NCBI GenBank assembly: GCA_036677145.1
Contig: JAKFFF010000079.1
Location: forward strand, 16,982-80,981
Source of the DNA: CADEED01 sp036677145
GTDB taxonomy: Bacteria > Pseudomonadota > Gammaproteobacteria > Steroidobacterales > Steroidobacteraceae
DNA length: 64,000 bases
Direction: 5' to 3'
Shown piece after piece: positions 8,235-16,376 of this stretch (within the stretch, counting starts at the first letter, position 1; each line of letters starts with the position of its first letter). The notes under the pieces are model-generated. The model had not been told where the DNA came from, searched no databases, and was given only the letters and a program-made list of their open reading frames with translations. The position numbers were made by a program, and so were the translations under genes.

Positions 8235-9716
8235 ATGGCGCCGAGACAAGTCCGGTTCGGTCACTACCTCGCCTACGGCAGCAACGACTTCCTGGGCGCC
8301 GGAGCGATGTCGATCATCGGCTTCTGGATCCTGTTCTTCTACACCACGTTCTGCGGACTCACGGCGGCGCAGGCCGGCATCATCTTCGTCGTCGCGCGCC
8401 TGCTCGATGCATTTTTCTCGCCGGTCATCGGCTACATCTCGGATCACTTCCATCGCACGCGCGCGGGAAAACGTTTCGGCCGGCGCCGCTTCTTCATCCT
8501 GCTCGCCATACCGCTGCTGCCCTCCTTCGCGCTCATGTGGGTCGAGGGTCACTCATTCTGGTACTACCTGATCACTTACTGTTTCTTCGAGCTGGTGTAC
8601 GCGATGCAGATCATCCCGTACGAAACGCTGGCCGCGGAGATGTCGCCCGACTACAAGACGAAGGCGAAGTTCGCCGGCGCGCGCATCGTATGCGGACAGA
8701 TCGCCAACATCGCCGCGATGTGGCTGCCGGGTGTGATCATCGCCCAGCTCGGCGGCAAGGAATCCGGCGCCACGTTCCTGTATCTGGGCATCCTGTTCTC
8801 GGTGTTCTTCGTGTTCGTCGCGCTGTCGGTCTATCTATTCACGTGGGAGCGACCGCTCTCCGAGATTCCGGCCGCCGACCAGGGGCCGATGAAATCCCCG
8901 TTCACGAATCTCAACCAGCTGTTCGAGGATCTGGCCGCGACGCTGCGCGTCCGTGCATTCCGGCTGCACCTCGGCATGTACCTCGGCGGCTACATCAGCC
9001 AGGACATCCTGAACGGAGTTTTGTCGTACATCCTCGCATTCGTGTTCCTCGGTTCGGTCGCGACCACCTCACACCTCACCACGTGGATGGCGATCGCGCA
9101 GCTGTTCTCGGTGGGCGCGACGATCTGGCTCGCGCTGCGTATTCATGCCGCGCCGTCGTACCGCATCGCGCTCATCCTGTTCGCCGGCGGCGTCATCGGT
9201 ATCGCCGCGCTCTATGTATCCGGCGTGACGGATCTCGGCGCATATCTGGCGATCATGGTCGTCGCGGGCCTCGGGCGCGGCGCGCTCAACTACATTCCGT
9301 GGAGCGTCTACAACTACATGCCCGACGTCGATGAACTCGTCACCGGCCGGCGGCGCGAAGGCGCTTTCGCGGGCGTCATGACTTTCGTGCGCAAGCTGAT
9401 GCAATCGGCGGCGATCTTCATCGTGAGCCAGATCCTCAACTTCGCGGGACTGGTGCCGGGTGTGAAAATCCAGCCGGTGAGCGTGGTGAACACGGCGGTC
9501 ACGATCATGCTGGTCGGCGCGCTGGGAGTGATGTTGTTTGGTTTCATCGTCTCGCTGCGCTTCAACCTGCGCCGCGACACACACGCGGTGCTCATGGCCG
9601 AGATCGAACGCTTCAAGACGCAGGCGGGGACAACGCCGACCGCCGAGAACCGGCGCATCGTCGAGGATCTTTCGGGCTGGAATTACGAGCAGCTGTGGGG
9701 TCGCGCGAAGCGCTGA
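8235..9716 (+). CDS. GPH-type sugar:cation symporter (MelB-like MFS)
   Basis: The 493-residue protein has about 12 transmembrane helices. Early on it shows the GPH family pattern of a conserved aspartate after helix 1 (YGSNDFLGAG) and RLLDAFFSPVIGYISDHFHR with the basic loop TRAGKRFGRRRFF. MelB-type carriers import sugars or glycosides with sodium or protons. Its place 8 nt behind GH105 and RhaM suggests it imports rhamnogalacturonide disaccharides; that substrate is inferred. The three genes form an operon of only intracellular functions, so the extracellular lyase must be elsewhere. Confidence 0.9.
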   Translation: MAPRQVRFGHYLAYGSNDFLGAGAMSIIGFWILFFYTTFCGLTAAQAGIIFVVARLLDAFFSPVIGYISDHFHRTRAGKRFGRRRFFILLAIPLLPSFALMWVEGHSFWYYLITYCFFELVYAMQIIPYETLAAEMSPDYKTKAKFAGARIVCGQIANIAAMWLPGVIIAQLGGKESGATFLYLGILFSVFFVFVALSVYLFTWERPLSEIPAADQGPMKSPFTNLNQLFEDLAATLRVRAFRLHLGMYLGGYISQDILNGVLSYILAFVFLGSVATTSHLTTWMAIAQLFSVGATIWLALRIHAAPSYRIALILFAGGVIGIAALYVSGVTDLGAYLAIMVVAGLGRGALNYIPWSVYNYMPDVDELVTGRRREGAFAGVMTFVRKLMQSAAIFIVSQILNFAGLVPGVKIQPVSVVNTAVTIMLVGALGVMLFGFIVSLRFNLRRDTHAVLMAEIERFKTQAGTTPTAENRRIVEDLSGWNYEQLWGRAKR

Positions 9717-9742
9717 CCCGGCAGCAGTACTGCGTCAAAAAA

Positions 9743-9818
9743 TGGGGTGGACGATGGGACTCGAACCCACGACAGCCGAGATCACAACCCGGGGCTCTAC
9801 CAGCTGAGCTACGCCCAC
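9743..9818 (-). tRNA. tRNA-His (anticodon GUG)
   Basis: The minus strand reads GUGGGCGUAGCUCAG at its 5' end with anticodon loop UUGUGAU, and ends CCCA. Discriminator C73 faces an encoded G at position -1 (9819), the identity feature of tRNA-His. A run of six T on the minus strand (9736-9741) follows the 3' end and may terminate the three-tRNA transcript. Confidence 0.97.
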
Positions 9819-9845
9819 CATTGAACAAAAAACCCTATCGCCAGA

Positions 9846-9922
9846 TGGCGCGCCCGGCAGGAGTCGAACCTGCGACCACCGGCTTAGAAGGCCGGTGCTC
9901 TATCCAACTGAGCTACGGGCGC
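9846..9922 (-). tRNA. tRNA-Arg (anticodon UCU)
   Basis: The 77-nt cloverleaf has acceptor GCGCCCG, anticodon stem CCGGC/GCCGG with loop CUUCUAA (anticodon UCU) and encoded CCA. It resembles E. coli argU tRNA, the reader of AGA codons. Confidence 0.97.
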
Positions 9923-9968
9923 ACAGCCGGAATGGAGCCTACCTGACTCGCGCCTGGTCCTCATCGGT

Positions 9969-10045
9969 TGGTCGGGGCAGCAGGATTCGAACCTGCGACC
10001 CTCTGCTCCCAAAGCAGATGCGCTACCAGACTGCGCCATGCCCCG
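9969..10045 (-). tRNA. tRNA-Pro (anticodon UGG)
   Basis: The 77-nt cloverleaf starts CGGGGCAUGGCGCAG and has anticodon loop UUUGGGA (anticodon UGG). It ends with ACCA. It is the first gene of a Pro-Arg-His tRNA operon read on the minus strand. Confidence 0.97.
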
Positions 10046-10101
10046 TCGCCGATGCCACCCATCCGGGGTACCCCGCGGAGGGCCCGGCGGACGGGGCGCG
10101 C

Positions 10102-10132
10102 ATCATACCCGAGCGCCCCGCCAATGCGTCAA
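10102..10132 (-). promoter_or_regulatory. Probable promoter of the tRNA-Pro-Arg-His operon
   Basis: On the minus strand TTGACG (10127-10132) and TATGAT (10102-10107) are each 5 of 6 to the sigma-70 consensus. The spacer is 19 nt, longer than ideal. A GC-rich discriminator (GCGCGCCCCG) follows, as in stable-RNA promoters. Confidence 0.45.
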
Positions 10133-10161
10133 TTCGAACGGAATTTGACCGTTGCGTGGCC

Positions 10162-11568
10162 TCAGGCCCGGCGCCAGGTAGTCACGCCGCCTGCCTTGTC
10201 CTCGAGGATCACCTTGGCAGCGGCGAGTTCGTCGCGGATCCGGTCCGATTCCGCCCAGTTCTTCGCCTTGCGGGCGGCAAGCCGCGCCGCGATGCGCGCG
10301 TCGATGTCTGCGTCGCTCAATGCGCCTTCCGCCGCGCCGCCGCGAAACCACTGCTCCGCCGGCACACGCAGGATGCCGAGCACCCCCGCGAGCGCGCGCA
10401 ACTCCCCCGCGGTGTTGGCCAGCGCGGCGTTTCCCGCGCCTGATGATTTGGCGGTGTTGAGTTCGCGCGCCAGTCCCTGCAACACCGCAATCGCCTCCGG
10501 CGTGTTGAAGTCGTCGTCCATGGATTCGTTAAAGGCCGTGGTCGCACTGCCCGGCGTCAGCTGCACGCCGGCCGGCATTTCCTCGGGGACTCCACGCAAC
10601 GCGGTGTACAGCCGCGTGAGACCCGCCTCTGCCTGCTCGAGCTGATCGGGCGAGTAGTTCATCGGTCCGCGGTAGTGGCTCGAGAGCAGGAAGAAGCGCA
10701 GCACCTCGGGATGTTTGATCTTCGCGAGCACTTCGCGCGTCGTGAAGAAATTTCCCAGCGACTTCGACATCTTTTCGTTGTCGATGTTGAGGAAACCGTT
10801 GTGCATCCAGATCTCGGCGAACTTTCCGCCGGTGGCGCCGCAGGTCTGCGCGATTTCGTTTTCGTGGTGCGGAAACTTGAGGTCGAGTCCGCCGCCGTGG
10901 ATGTCGAAGTGCTCGCCGAGTTCCTTGGTCGACATGGCGGAGCACTCGATGTGCCAGCCGGGGCGGCCATCGCCCCAGCGAGAGGGCCACGCGGGCTCGC
11001 CGGGCTTGGCCGATTTCCACAACACGAAGTCGAGCGGATCTCGCTTCGCGGTATCCACTTCCACGCGCGCGCCCGCGCGCAGGTCGTCGAGCTTTTTCCC
11101 GGAGAGCTTCCCGTACGGCGCGAACTTGTGCACGTCGTACATCACATCGCCGTTCGATGCCTGGTATGCGTAGCCATTGTCGATGAGCTGACCGATCATC
11201 GTCAGCATCTCGTCGATGTATTCGGAAGCCTTCGGTTCCTTCTCGGGCGGCAGGCAACCGAGCGCGGCGAGATCCTCGTGCATCGCGTCGGTGAACTTCT
11301 TCGCGTGCGCGCGCCAGTCGATGCCCGCCTCGCGCGCGCGGTTGATGATCTTGTCGTCGACGTCGGTGATGTTGCGCACGTAGGTCACGCGATAGCCGCG
11401 ATGCCGCAGGTAGCGGCTGACCATGTCGAACACGACCAGCATGCGTGCGTTGCCGACGTGGAAATAGTCGTAGACGGTGATGCCGCAGCTGTACATGCGC
11501 ACGTGGCCGGGCTCGACGGGCTTCAGTTCCTGCTTCTGGCCCGTCAGGGAGTTGTGAATTCGGATCAT
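10162..11568 (-). CDS. cysS: Cysteine--tRNA ligase
   Basis: The 468-residue class I synthetase charges tRNA-Cys. It shows zinc ligand Cys28 in YSCGITVYD, the HIGH-type motif FHVGNAR (36-42), WHIECSAMS with the second cysteine, HGGGLDLKFPHHENE and the KMSKS signature EKMSKSLGNF. The C-terminal DALR-like helical region is present. Its start overlaps the gltX stop by 4 nt, so the two synthetases are translationally coupled. Confidence 0.98.
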   Translation of the reverse strand: MIRIHNSLTGQKQELKPVEPGHVRMYSCGITVYDYFHVGNARMLVVFDMVSRYLRHRGYRVTYVRNITDVDDKIINRAREAGIDWRAHAKKFTDAMHEDLAALGCLPPEKEPKASEYIDEMLTMIGQLIDNGYAYQASNGDVMYDVHKFAPYGKLSGKKLDDLRAGARVEVDTAKRDPLDFVLWKSAKPGEPAWPSRWGDGRPGWHIECSAMSTKELGEHFDIHGGGLDLKFPHHENEIAQTCGATGGKFAEIWMHNGFLNIDNEKMSKSLGNFFTTREVLAKIKHPEVLRFFLLSSHYRGPMNYSPDQLEQAEAGLTRLYTALRGVPEEMPAGVQLTPGSATTAFNESMDDDFNTPEAIAVLQGLARELNTAKSSGAGNAALANTAGELRALAGVLGILRVPAEQWFRGGAAEGALSDADIDARIAARLAARKAKNWAESDRIRDELAAAKVILEDKAGGVTTWRRA

Positions 11569-12974
11569 GCGGCGAAGCGGCTCAGACGGTCGTGGATGGT
11601 CGAATCGGGCATGGCCTTGAGCAGCGGCGCGAGTTCGGGGCCTTCGGCCGCGCCGGTGAGCGCGAGCCGCAGCGGCTTCCAGAGCGCCTGCCCTTTCGCG
11701 CCGGTCGCGGACTTCACCGCGCTGACGATGGCGTCGAGATCGCCGCCCTTGTCGCGCGCGGCATCGGCCGCGGCGCGAAAAAATTGCGCGCCCGCCTCGC
11801 GCACGCGCGCGAGCGAGGGTTCATCCAGCGCCGGCGCGCCGCCGAACACGACCTCGCGCCAGCGCGCGACGTCCTTCGGCAGCAGGACGTTCGGCCGGAT
11901 CGCGGCGATGAATGCGCGGCGGCGGGCGGCGTCAATGTCCTGCGGTGTTTCGTCCGCGAGCCAGCGCTCGCTGTCTTCGAGCGGCATGTGGTGCGCGACT
12001 TCGCGCTGCCAGACATTGAGTTGCGATTCCTCGAAACGCGCGGGCGCGCGGCCGAGATGTTTGACGGTGAAGTGTTTCGCCATGCCGTCGAGCGACAACA
12101 CGCCGTTCTCGCCGCTCGAATGCCCGAGCCGGAACAGGTGGTTGTTCAACGCTGCTGGTAGATAGCCACGCTCGCGGAACTCGCGCAGCGTGGTCGCGCC
12201 GTGGCGTTTGGACAGCGGCGACCCGTCGGCGCCCACCAGCAATGACAGGTGGCCATAGGTCGGCGCGCGTAATTCCAGCGCCGCGAGCACCAGCAACTGG
12301 CGCGGCGTGTTCGTGAGATGGTCCTCGCCGCGCAGTACGTGCGTGATGCCCATTTCGGCATCGTCGATCGCATTGCTGAAAAAGAACGCGGCGCTGCCGT
12401 CGGCGCGCCGCAGGATGAAATCGCCGATGTCGTCGGTGGCGAAACGCTGCGCGCCGTGCACCATGTCGACGAACTCGACGAACTGGCCCGTGGGCACGCG
12501 AAAACGCGTCGTCGGCGAGATGCCCTGCGCGCTCTTGCGCACCCGCGCCTCGGCGCTCAATTCGCGGCAGGTTCCGGCATAACGCGGCGGCCGCCCTGCC
12601 GCGAGCTGCGCCTTGCGAGACAGGTCGAGCTCGAGCGGCGTGCAGTAACAGGGATAGGTGAGACCGCGCGCATCGAGCGCGGCGGAATGGCGCGCATAAA
12701 TGGCGCCGCGGCGCGACTGCCGGTATTCCTCGCCCCCGTCCGACCGGCCGGGTCCCTTGTCCCACACGAGCCCCATCCACTCGAGGTCGGCCATCAGGGC
12801 GCCGGTATACGCCTCCTTGCTGCGCTCGGTGTCCGTGTCCTCGATGCGCAGCACGAAGCGTCCGCCGTGATGGCGCGCGAACAGCCAGCTGAACAGCGCC
12901 GTACGCGCATTGCCGAGATGCAGCTCACCCGTGGGGCTGGGAGCGAAGCGGGTCGTGATGGGTCCGTGAGACAC
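11565..12974 (-). CDS. gltX: Glutamate--tRNA ligase
   Basis: The 469-residue class I synthetase has the signature APSPTGELHLGNARTA (11-26), RIEDTDTERS, and the second signature SPLSKRHGATTL. A zinc site is visible as YPCYCTPLEL with a later YAGTC. HLGN in place of the common HVGG and PLSKR in place of KLSKR suggest the GluRS variety found in organisms that may hold two copies. Whether it also charges tRNA-Gln cannot be read here. It is co-oriented and coupled with cysS. Confidence 0.97.
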   Translation of the reverse strand: MSHGPITTRFAPSPTGELHLGNARTALFSWLFARHHGGRFVLRIEDTDTERSKEAYTGALMADLEWMGLVWDKGPGRSDGGEEYRQSRRGAIYARHSAALDARGLTYPCYCTPLELDLSRKAQLAAGRPPRYAGTCRELSAEARVRKSAQGISPTTRFRVPTGQFVEFVDMVHGAQRFATDDIGDFILRRADGSAAFFFSNAIDDAEMGITHVLRGEDHLTNTPRQLLVLAALELRAPTYGHLSLLVGADGSPLSKRHGATTLREFRERGYLPAALNNHLFRLGHSSGENGVLSLDGMAKHFTVKHLGRAPARFEESQLNVWQREVAHHMPLEDSERWLADETPQDIDAARRRAFIAAIRPNVLLPKDVARWREVVFGGAPALDEPSLARVREAGAQFFRAAADAARDKGGDLDAIVSAVKSATGAKGQALWKPLRLALTGAAEGPELAPLLKAMPDSTIHDRLSRFAA

Positions 12975-13013
12975 CGCCGAATTTTACGGGAAACCGCCCG
13001 GCACGGCGCGAGG

Positions 13014-13019
13014 TAGAAT
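13014..13019 (+). promoter_or_regulatory. -10-like box just upstream of the cyclophilin gene
   Basis: TAGAAT (5 of 6 to TATAAT) lies only 8 nt before the ATG at 13028, and no Shine-Dalgarno sequence intervenes. If used, the mRNA would be nearly leaderless. No clear -35 is seen. Confidence 0.35.
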
Positions 13020-13027
13020 CGCTGCCC

Positions 13028-13729
13028 ATGAAAATCTCACGTTCCCTGATCGCCCTGGCCGCCTGCCTCGTGACGTTCGCGGCCCAGGCCGCTGGCCCCG
13101 AGCGCGTGCGCGTATCCACGAATTTCGGCTCTTTCGTGATCGAACTGCAGCGCGACCGCGCGCCGCTCACGGTCGAAAATTTCTTGAATTATGTGCGCAG
13201 CGGGCATTACACGAACACGCTGTTTCACCGCGTGATCTCGGGATTCCTGATCCAGGGCGGCGGAGTCGGCACCGATTACAAGGCCAAACCCGCGCTGAAG
13301 TCGGTCGTGAACGAAGCGGGCAATGGCCTGAAGAACTTTCGCGGCGCCGTGGGACTCGCGCGCGCCTCCGGCCCGCACACCGGCGATGCCCAGTTCTTCA
13401 TCAACGTGGCCGACAACGCCGACCTCGACCCTCTGCCAACCCGCTGGGGATATGCCGTGTTTGGCAAGGTGGTCGAAGGCATGGAAGTGGTCGACCGCAT
13501 CAGCGTTTCGCCGACCGGGGCCCAGGGCCCGTACAAACAGGACGCGCCGTTGCAGGCGGTCGTGATCCAGAAGGTCGAAATACTCTCCGAAAACGCTGCT
13601 CCGGCAGCGGCGAAGGCCGCCCCGCCGGCCACATCGCCGGCTGCTGAAGGCGCCCCGCCTGGCGGCGACAAGGCGGCGGCTCCGCCGGCGCAGGACTCGC
13701 CCGCAGAAGGTTCGTCGCCGCCGAAGTGA
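13028..13729 (+). CDS. Periplasmic cyclophilin-type peptidyl-prolyl isomerase
   Basis: The 233-residue protein has a signal peptide (about residues 1-21, ending AAQAA) and a cyclophilin domain (about 25-185). Family motifs are NFLNYVRSGHY, LFHRVISGFLIQGG with the catalytic arginine, DAQFFINVADN and WGYAVFGKV. The last 45 residues are a low-complexity Ala/Pro/Gly tail. It catalyses proline isomerisation during folding in the periplasm. Its TGA overlaps the GTG of lpxH, an arrangement like that of ppiB-lpxH in other gammaproteobacteria. Confidence 0.94.
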   Translation: MKISRSLIALAACLVTFAAQAAGPERVRVSTNFGSFVIELQRDRAPLTVENFLNYVRSGHYTNTLFHRVISGFLIQGGGVGTDYKAKPALKSVVNEAGNGLKNFRGAVGLARASGPHTGDAQFFINVADNADLDPLPTRWGYAVFGKVVEGMEVVDRISVSPTGAQGPYKQDAPLQAVVIQKVEILSENAAPAAAKAAPPATSPAAEGAPPGGDKAAAPPAQDSPAEGSSPPK

Positions 13730-14460
13730 GCGGATCCGGCCAAAGCCTGTTTGCGTCCGATCTGCACCTCGACAGCGAGGCTCCCTGGGCCATCGATGCG
13801 TTCCTGAAATTCCTCCAAGGGCCCGCGCGCATGGCGGACTCGCTCTATCTGCTCGGCGACCTGTTCGAAGCCTGGGTTGGCGACGACGACGACAATCCGG
13901 ACAATGCACGCGCCTGTGACGGGCTCGCCGCGCTCAGCGCGAACGGCGTCGCCGTATTCGCCCTGCACGGCAATCGCGATTTCCTGCTGGGCGAGGGTTT
14001 CGAGCAGCGCACCGGCGTCAAACTACTGCCGGATCCCGTGATGGTGGACCTGTACGGGGTACCGACCCTGCTGAGTCACGGCGATGTGTTCTGCACCGAG
14101 GACCTGCCGTACCAGGAGCTGCGCAGCATCGTGCGCCGCCCGCGCTGGCAGCGGCGCTTTCTCGCCCTGCCTCTCGCCGCGCGCCGCACGCTGGCGAGCG
14201 CCGCCCGCACGGGCAGCCGCGAGCACACGCAACGGCAGATTCCGGTTCTCATGGACGTGAATCCCGACGCGGTGACGCGCGCCCTGCGCGCCACGGGCGC
14301 ACGCCGCCTCATCCATGGCCATACCCATCGGCCGGCGGTGCATCACTTCGACGTGGACGGAACCGCGGCCGAACGAGTGGTCCTCGCGCCCTGGTACGAA
14401 TCGGCGAGCTGCGTCGCCATCGACGCGCACGGAGTGCACGAGATTCCGCTGCCGCGCTAG
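13726..14460 (+). CDS. lpxH: UDP-2,3-diacylglucosamine diphosphatase (lipid A synthesis)
   Basis: The 244-residue metallophosphoesterase cleaves UDP-2,3-diacylglucosamine to lipid X and UMP at the inner membrane. Metal-binding motifs appear in order: SDLHL, GDLFEAW, GNRDFLLG, LSHGD and HGHTHRP. The GTG start at 13726 overlaps the stop of the cyclophilin gene, indicating translational coupling. The length matches the family. Confidence 0.96.
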   Translation: MSGSGQSLFASDLHLDSEAPWAIDAFLKFLQGPARMADSLYLLGDLFEAWVGDDDDNPDNARACDGLAALSANGVAVFALHGNRDFLLGEGFEQRTGVKLLPDPVMVDLYGVPTLLSHGDVFCTEDLPYQELRSIVRRPRWQRRFLALPLAARRTLASAARTGSREHTQRQIPVLMDVNPDAVTRALRATGARRLIHGHTHRPAVHHFDVDGTAAERVVLAPWYESASCVAIDAHGVHEIPLPR

Positions 14461-14476
14461 CGACTGAGGTCCCCCG

Positions 14477-15112
14477 CTACTGCGGCGGGCCCGAGTGGAA
14501 ACGCAATTCGGTATCCGGTGAAGTCGCGAGCTCGGCTTCGCGCGCCGCGATGAGCGCGAGCCGCTCGTCGATCTCCACCGCATCGTATTCGCGCTGTGCG
14601 AATTCCAGGTACAACTCGAAATGGCGCGCTTCGGAGCGCTCCAGCTGCGCATACAGATCGGCGACAGCTTCGGGCAGGTGATCGGCGAGCAGCCGGAACC
14701 GTTCGCACGAGCGCGCTTCGATCAACGCGTGAACGAGCATGAGATCGAGCTTGCGCTTGGGTTCATGCGTGCGCACCAGCTTGCGCAGTTCGGCGGCGTA
14801 GCGCCCGGGCTTCATGCGCACGTGCGGTACGTCGAGTTTCTTCATCAGCCGCTCGACCTGTTCGAAGTGCTTGAGCTCCTCGCGCGCGAGCCGCGACAAC
14901 GCCACGGCGAGCGAGCGGTCCTCCGGATACGCGAAGATCAGCGCCATCGCCGTCGAGGCGGCCTTCTTCTCGCAGTTCGCGTGATCGACCAGCAGCGCCG
15001 GCAGATCCGCGACGGCCGCATCGACCCACGCACGCGGCGTCGGCGCCGCGAGAATCGTGTGATCCGTGGCGCGCGCGAAACGGGCGGCCGCGGCTGCCTC
15101 GCGCCCGCTCAT
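14477..15112 (-). CDS. miaE: tRNA-(ms2io6A)-hydroxylase
   Basis: The 211-residue product is a ferritin-like di-iron enzyme that hydroxylates the isopentenyl group of ms2i6A37 in tRNA. Iron-ligand helices are visible as HANCEKKAAS, REELKHFEQV, IEARSCERF and SEARHFELY, giving the E...ExxH repeat. Its ATG overlaps the stop of the upstream receiver-kinase gene by 4 nt (15109-15112). Oxygen dependence of this modification makes the coupling to a signalling kinase notable. Confidence 0.94.
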   Translation of the reverse strand: MSGREAAAAARFARATDHTILAAPTPRAWVDAAVADLPALLVDHANCEKKAASTAMALIFAYPEDRSLAVALSRLAREELKHFEQVERLMKKLDVPHVRMKPGRYAAELRKLVRTHEPKRKLDLMLVHALIEARSCERFRLLADHLPEAVADLYAQLERSEARHFELYLEFAQREYDAVEIDERLALIAAREAELATSPDTELRFHSGPPQ

Positions 15113-16365
15113 GGCTGTGGCTCGGGCGCGAGCATTCCCGACAGTGCGAACTCGATGAGCCGCGCCGCCTCATTCGCATCGGCGGGTCGGGCGGCGGGAT
15201 CCTTCGCCATCAGCGTATCGATGAGCGGCTGCAGATGCGCGATGCGGTCGGGCAGCTTCGGGATCGGCGCCTTCGCGTGATGCACGAGAATCGCCATGTG
15301 GTTGTCGGCATCGAACGGTTTCTTGCCGGTCAGCATTTCGTACAACATGATGCCGAGCGCGTAGATGTCGCTGCGCGCATCGATCGGTTTGCCGTGCCCC
15401 TGCTCGGGACTCATGTAGTGAGGCGTGCCGAAGATGAGTCCCTTGTCGGTGACTTCCATCTTGAGCGCCACGTGTTTTGCGAGGCCGAAATCGATGAGCG
15501 CGATGCTGTCGTCGTCGCGCAGCATCACGTTGCCGGGCTTCAGGTCGCGATGAAAAATGCCGACCTCGTGGATCGCCTGCAGCGCCTGCGCGAGGTCACG
15601 CGAGTATTCGAGCGACTGGCGCGCGGTTAGTCCCTCGGACATGCGCTTGCGCAGATCGCCCAGTGCGAAATGTTCCATCGCGAGGTAGAGGTGATCGTCG
15701 GTGACGCCGAGGTCGTAGATCTTCACGATGTTGGGATGCTGGATCTCGCGCAGGATTTCGAATTCCTGCAGGAAGCGCTCCATCGACTGATCGACGCCGG
15801 TCTCCTTGCGGATGGCGGGGGTCACCTTCAGAACCACGACACCGCCGATGTCCGCGCTCTCCGCGAGGAACAGATCCGACACCGATCCTTTCGCGATGTG
15901 ATCGATGCGCCGATACGCCTTGAGCCGCGCGCCCGCGAAGTCCTGCGCCATCTTCGCGCCCGCGGACATGCGCCAGCGGCTCTGCGCCTTGGCCTGCTCG
16001 TCGGCGGCGCGCCGGATCGCGTCGTTGAGCACCGTGTGCCGGATCTTTTTCTTGCCGATGACGGCATACGCGCCGGCGGCACGTGCTTCCACGGCGTCCG
16101 GTGATTCATCGTCGGCCGACAGGAACAACACGGGCGCGAATCCTTCGCGGGCCGCGAAATCCTTGAGCCAGTCGAGTCCAGCGCCGCCCTTCCATTCGTG
16201 ATCGAGCAGGACGGCGCCATACCCTTGTGCGAGAAAGCCGGGCGTGAGCGGACCGCGGACGCGCGGGTTGTAGCTGACGATTTCCACGTCAGGCCAGTCG
16301 CACGAAATGTGATGCCGCAGCAGCGTGCGGTAACGCGGATCGTCGTCGATCAGGAGCAAGCGCAT
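15109..16365 (-). CDS. Response-regulator receiver domain fused to a Ser/Thr protein kinase
   Basis: The 418-residue protein starts with a CheY-like receiver domain: acidic pocket DDD (7-9), phospho-acceptor Asp55 in LLDHEW and the conserved lysine within GKKK (104-107). From about residue 150 a Hanks-type kinase follows, with ATP lysine 180 (VVLKV), HRDLKPGN (272-279), DFG (292-294), and GTPHYMSPE. No transmembrane helix is seen, so it is cytosolic. The layout suggests control of Ser/Thr phosphorylation by a histidine kinase. It overlaps miaE by 4 nt. Cognate sensor and targets are not in view. Confidence 0.92.
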   Translation of the reverse strand: MRLLLIDDDPRYRTLLRHHISCDWPDVEIVSYNPRVRGPLTPGFLAQGYGAVLLDHEWKGGAGLDWLKDFAAREGFAPVLFLSADDESPDAVEARAAGAYAVIGKKKIRHTVLNDAIRRAADEQAKAQSRWRMSAGAKMAQDFAGARLKAYRRIDHIAKGSVSDLFLAESADIGGVVVLKVTPAIRKETGVDQSMERFLQEFEILREIQHPNIVKIYDLGVTDDHLYLAMEHFALGDLRKRMSEGLTARQSLEYSRDLAQALQAIHEVGIFHRDLKPGNVMLRDDDSIALIDFGLAKHVALKMEVTDKGLIFGTPHYMSPEQGHGKPIDARSDIYALGIMLYEMLTGKKPFDADNHMAILVHHAKAPIPKLPDRIAHLQPLIDTLMAKDPAARPADANEAARLIEFALSGMLAPEPQP

Positions 16366-16376
16366 GAGGGGGCGGA

